A stretch of DNA of 6,741 bases, taken from NCBI GenBank assembly GCA_946479825.1, contig CAMLHU010000120.1, positions 1 through 6,741 on the forward strand, given 5' to 3'. Each line of letters starts with the position of its first letter. Within the stretch, counting starts at the first letter, position 1. Source of the stretch: an uncultured Gemmatimonadota bacterium. GTDB lineage: Bacteria; Gemmatimonadota; Gemmatimonadetes; Gemmatimonadales; GWC2-71-9. Positions 5,876-6,741 of this stretch are shown in pieces. Position numbers and translations under genes: made by a program. The notes below the pieces were generated by a model. That model had not been told where the DNA came from, did no database searches, and worked only from the letters and a program-made list of their open reading frames with translations.

Positions 5876-5929
5876 CCTCACCCCCTGCCCCCTCTCCACA
5901 TACGTGGAGAGGGGGTCGGGGGGGTGAGG
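5876..5929. repeat. Long C/G-rich inverted repeat (module copy 3 and inverted copy 4)
   Basis: CCCCCTCTCCAC (5888-5899) pairs perfectly with GTGGAGAGGGGG (5904-5915) around the loop ATAC. Beyond a wobble and a mismatch, CCCCC (5881-5885) pairs with GGGGG (5918-5922). CCTCA (5876-5880) then pairs with TGAGG (5925-5929) across two bulged Gs. The total is about 22 pairs. It ends 53 bp past the stop of the membrane-protein gene in the direction of its transcription, so it may also stop or protect that transcript, but no U-tract follows on either strand. Confidence 0.92.
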
Positions 5930-5982
5930 AATCGCGAAGTGACGAGGGGGCACCGGCTGGGGCGACCGCGAGGACGACGCGC

Positions 5983-6465
5983 CTACTCGTTCGGCCGGAG
6001 GAATTCGGTCCGGACGGCGCCCGAGCGGAGGCGGGCGATCGCCCAGATGGAAAGGGCGATGAATGAGAGGTCCAGCAGGCCGTATGCCCACGTCAGGGCC
6101 GTTGCGAGGCCCCGGAACCTTGCGTCAAGGTCGGTGTCGCCGGTGTCCATTCGGGCCAACCGGTCGGTGCTGAGGATCGAGCCGAGCTGCGCCGCCGCCA
6201 TCACGACGCCGATGGCAAGCAGGGCGATCAGCGCCAGGCGCGCCCAGTTCGAGCGTCGCAGCAGGCCGACCGAGGCTATGACAAGGCCGGCGGGCCACGC
6301 GACCCACGCGAAGCCGACGAGCGGGAAGGTCCCGATCGCTGCGGCAGCCGCGACGCCCGTCCGAATGACCGCGAGGGTGCCCAGCGTGATCAGGACCCAT
6401 GCGATCGCGTTCACGGCTGCAGATCGGGAGCGCTTCGGTGTGTTCAGGTCGGTCGTGCCATCCAT
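5983..6465 (-). CDS. Hypothetical four-helix integral membrane protein, 160 residues
   Basis: I do not recognise a named family. A polar N-terminus (MDGTTDLNTPKRSRS) precedes four hydrophobic segments at about residues 18-45, 50-69, 75-97 and 119-145. The second and third are joined by the basic turn RRSNWARL, which should face the cytoplasm. An acidic loop (DRLARMDTGDTDLDARF, 101-117) lies between helices 3 and 4, and would be extracytoplasmic if the basic turn is inside. There are no cysteines, no conserved charged residue within a helix and no enzyme motif. The ATG at 6463-6465 has GGAG five bases upstream and a second GGAG just before it. The gene diverges from the tRNA 78 bp away and is isolated from the hydrolase by the 523-bp repeat region, so it is probably transcribed alone. 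It could be a small DUF-type membrane protein; function unknown. Confidence 0.82.
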   Translation of the reverse strand: MDGTTDLNTPKRSRSAAVNAIAWVLITLGTLAVIRTGVAAAAAIGTFPLVGFAWVAWPAGLVIASVGLLRRSNWARLALIALLAIGVVMAAAQLGSILSTDRLARMDTGDTDLDARFRGLATALTWAYGLLDLSFIALSIWAIARLRSGAVRTEFLRPNE

Positions 6466-6543
6466 GGCGTCTCCACTCCATCGTGGTTCAGGCGGTTCCA
6501 GGTCGCCCGCGGTCCGGAGGCTTCGCTAGAGTCGCCTCCCCAC

Positions 6544-6617
6544 GGGCCATTAGCTCAGTTGGCTAGAGCACCTGCATGACGCGCAGGGGGTCGGGGGTTC
6601 GAATCCCTCATGGCCCA
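6544..6617 (+). tRNA. tRNA-Val (anticodon GAC)
   Basis: A full cloverleaf is visible. The acceptor stem GGGCCAT (6544-6550) pairs with ATGGCCC (6610-6616), with discriminator A6617. The D arm is GCTC AGTTGGCTA GAGC. The anticodon stem CCTGC (6571-6575) pairs with GCAGG (6583-6587) around loop ATGACGC, giving anticodon GAC at 6578-6580, which reads GUC/GUU valine codons. The T arm contains GGTTCGAATCC with one G-U pair in its stem. The 3' CCA is not encoded (CCC follows), so CCA must be added by the nucleotidyltransferase. The loop has the unusual A at position 32. It is transcribed divergently from the membrane-protein gene. Confidence 0.96.
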
Positions 6618-6634
6618 CCCGTAGGTCCCTGACA

Positions 6635-6666
6635 GAGGCGGTCTTCCGAGCACGGGAGGCCGCCTC
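6635..6666 (+). terminator. Probable terminator stem-loop downstream of tRNA-Val
   Basis: GAGGCGGTCTTCC (6635-6647) pairs with GGGAGGCCGCCTC (6654-6666) over 13 positions, two of them G-U, around the loop GAGCAC. It begins 17 bases after the tRNA 3' end. The following bases (CGCCGTTGTGG) are only weakly T-rich, so termination may need Rho or may be inefficient. A smaller stem lies at 6692-6712 (GATCCC with GGGATC) and another at the window edge, 6720-6741 (GCCTCG with CGAGGC). No gene is seen from 6618 to 6741. Confidence 0.55.
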
Positions 6667-6741
6667 CGCCGTTGTGGTCCGGTCTTGGTCCGATCCCAGG
6701 CCCTGAGGGATCATGGGGCGCCTCGTCCTTGGGTGCGAGGC

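Larger units (their letters stand above)
5460..5982. other. Repeat-bearing intergenic region without a convincing gene
   Basis: The 523 bp between the membrane-protein stop and the serine hydrolase start is open in several frames, but every translation is low-complexity and made of the repeats themselves (for example GWPQA/GVAAGQ or CPFVPFVVQ). It contains a possible promoter for the hydrolase, a 17-bp tandem repeat, a CACGAAG array and a C-rich module repeated four times. Each of these is listed separately. Only about 5701-5776 and 5930-5982 hold nothing I can name. Confidence 0.75.

Noticed and set aside
4011..5927. Plus-strand open frame of 638 codons opposite the serine hydrolase
   Set aside because: It is low-complexity R/G/E/V-rich and runs through the repeat region; the minus strand holds all three serine-hydrolase motifs in frame.
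5837..6091. Minus-strand 84-codon open frame over the inverted repeat
   Set aside because: It is proline/arginine-rich, overlaps the end of the membrane-protein gene in another frame and encodes the repeat arms; no coding character.
6544..6741. tRNA used as an integration site for a mobile element
   Set aside because: No second copy of the tRNA 3' end and no integrase are in the window; the downstream sequence is a terminator-like stem only.

Overview
The window is a GC-rich, mostly coding stretch of bacterial chromosome. Seven of its eight supportable genes form one leftward (minus-strand) run. The style of the proteins suggests Gemmatimonadota or a related soil phylum. The clues are two exported hydrolases whose signal peptides end in ..AQ-G, a 'LRPLRPDDFDALYAVASDP' type acetyltransferase, and a DUF2892-like small membrane protein. 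This assignment is from memory of the families, not from a search. There is no transposase, integrase, phage gene, CRISPR array or recognisable defence system.

Layout from left to right. Positions 1-337 (-) hold the N-terminal 112 residues of a GNAT acetyltransferase cut by the window edge; no closed reading frame represents it. Its GTG start overlaps the stop of a VOC/glyoxalase-fold protein (334-738, -). Next come a 74-residue hypothetical protein (806-1030, -), a Rossmann-fold NAD(P)-binding oxidoreductase/epimerase-like protein with a GTG start (1111-1785, -), and an exported M1-family zinc metallopeptidase (1791-3665, -), which starts well inside its longest possible frame. A DUF2892-like two-helix membrane protein (3730-3993, -) and an exported beta-lactamase/S12-family serine hydrolase (4032-5459, -) complete the run.

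Positions 5460-5982 hold no convincing gene but carry three unrelated kinds of short repeat: a four-copy 17-bp tandem repeat with hairpin potential, a CACGAAG array, and a C-rich module present three times directly and once inverted, ending in a long stem-loop. Beyond this lie a four-helix membrane protein (5983-6465, -), a divergently oriented tRNA-Val(GAC) (6544-6617, +), and a probable terminator stem (6635-6666).

Gene spacing (38 bp, 64 bp, 5 bp, 80 bp, 67 bp, 4-bp overlap) allows one or two leftward transcription units from a promoter just upstream of 5459. No shared pathway is evident. Two exported hydrolases (peptide and ester/amide/peptidoglycan-type substrates) are followed by cytoplasmic small-molecule enzymes, which looks like general scavenging and detoxification rather than a dedicated system. 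The most interesting material is the repeat-filled gap and the GC stem-loops placed at gene junctions.
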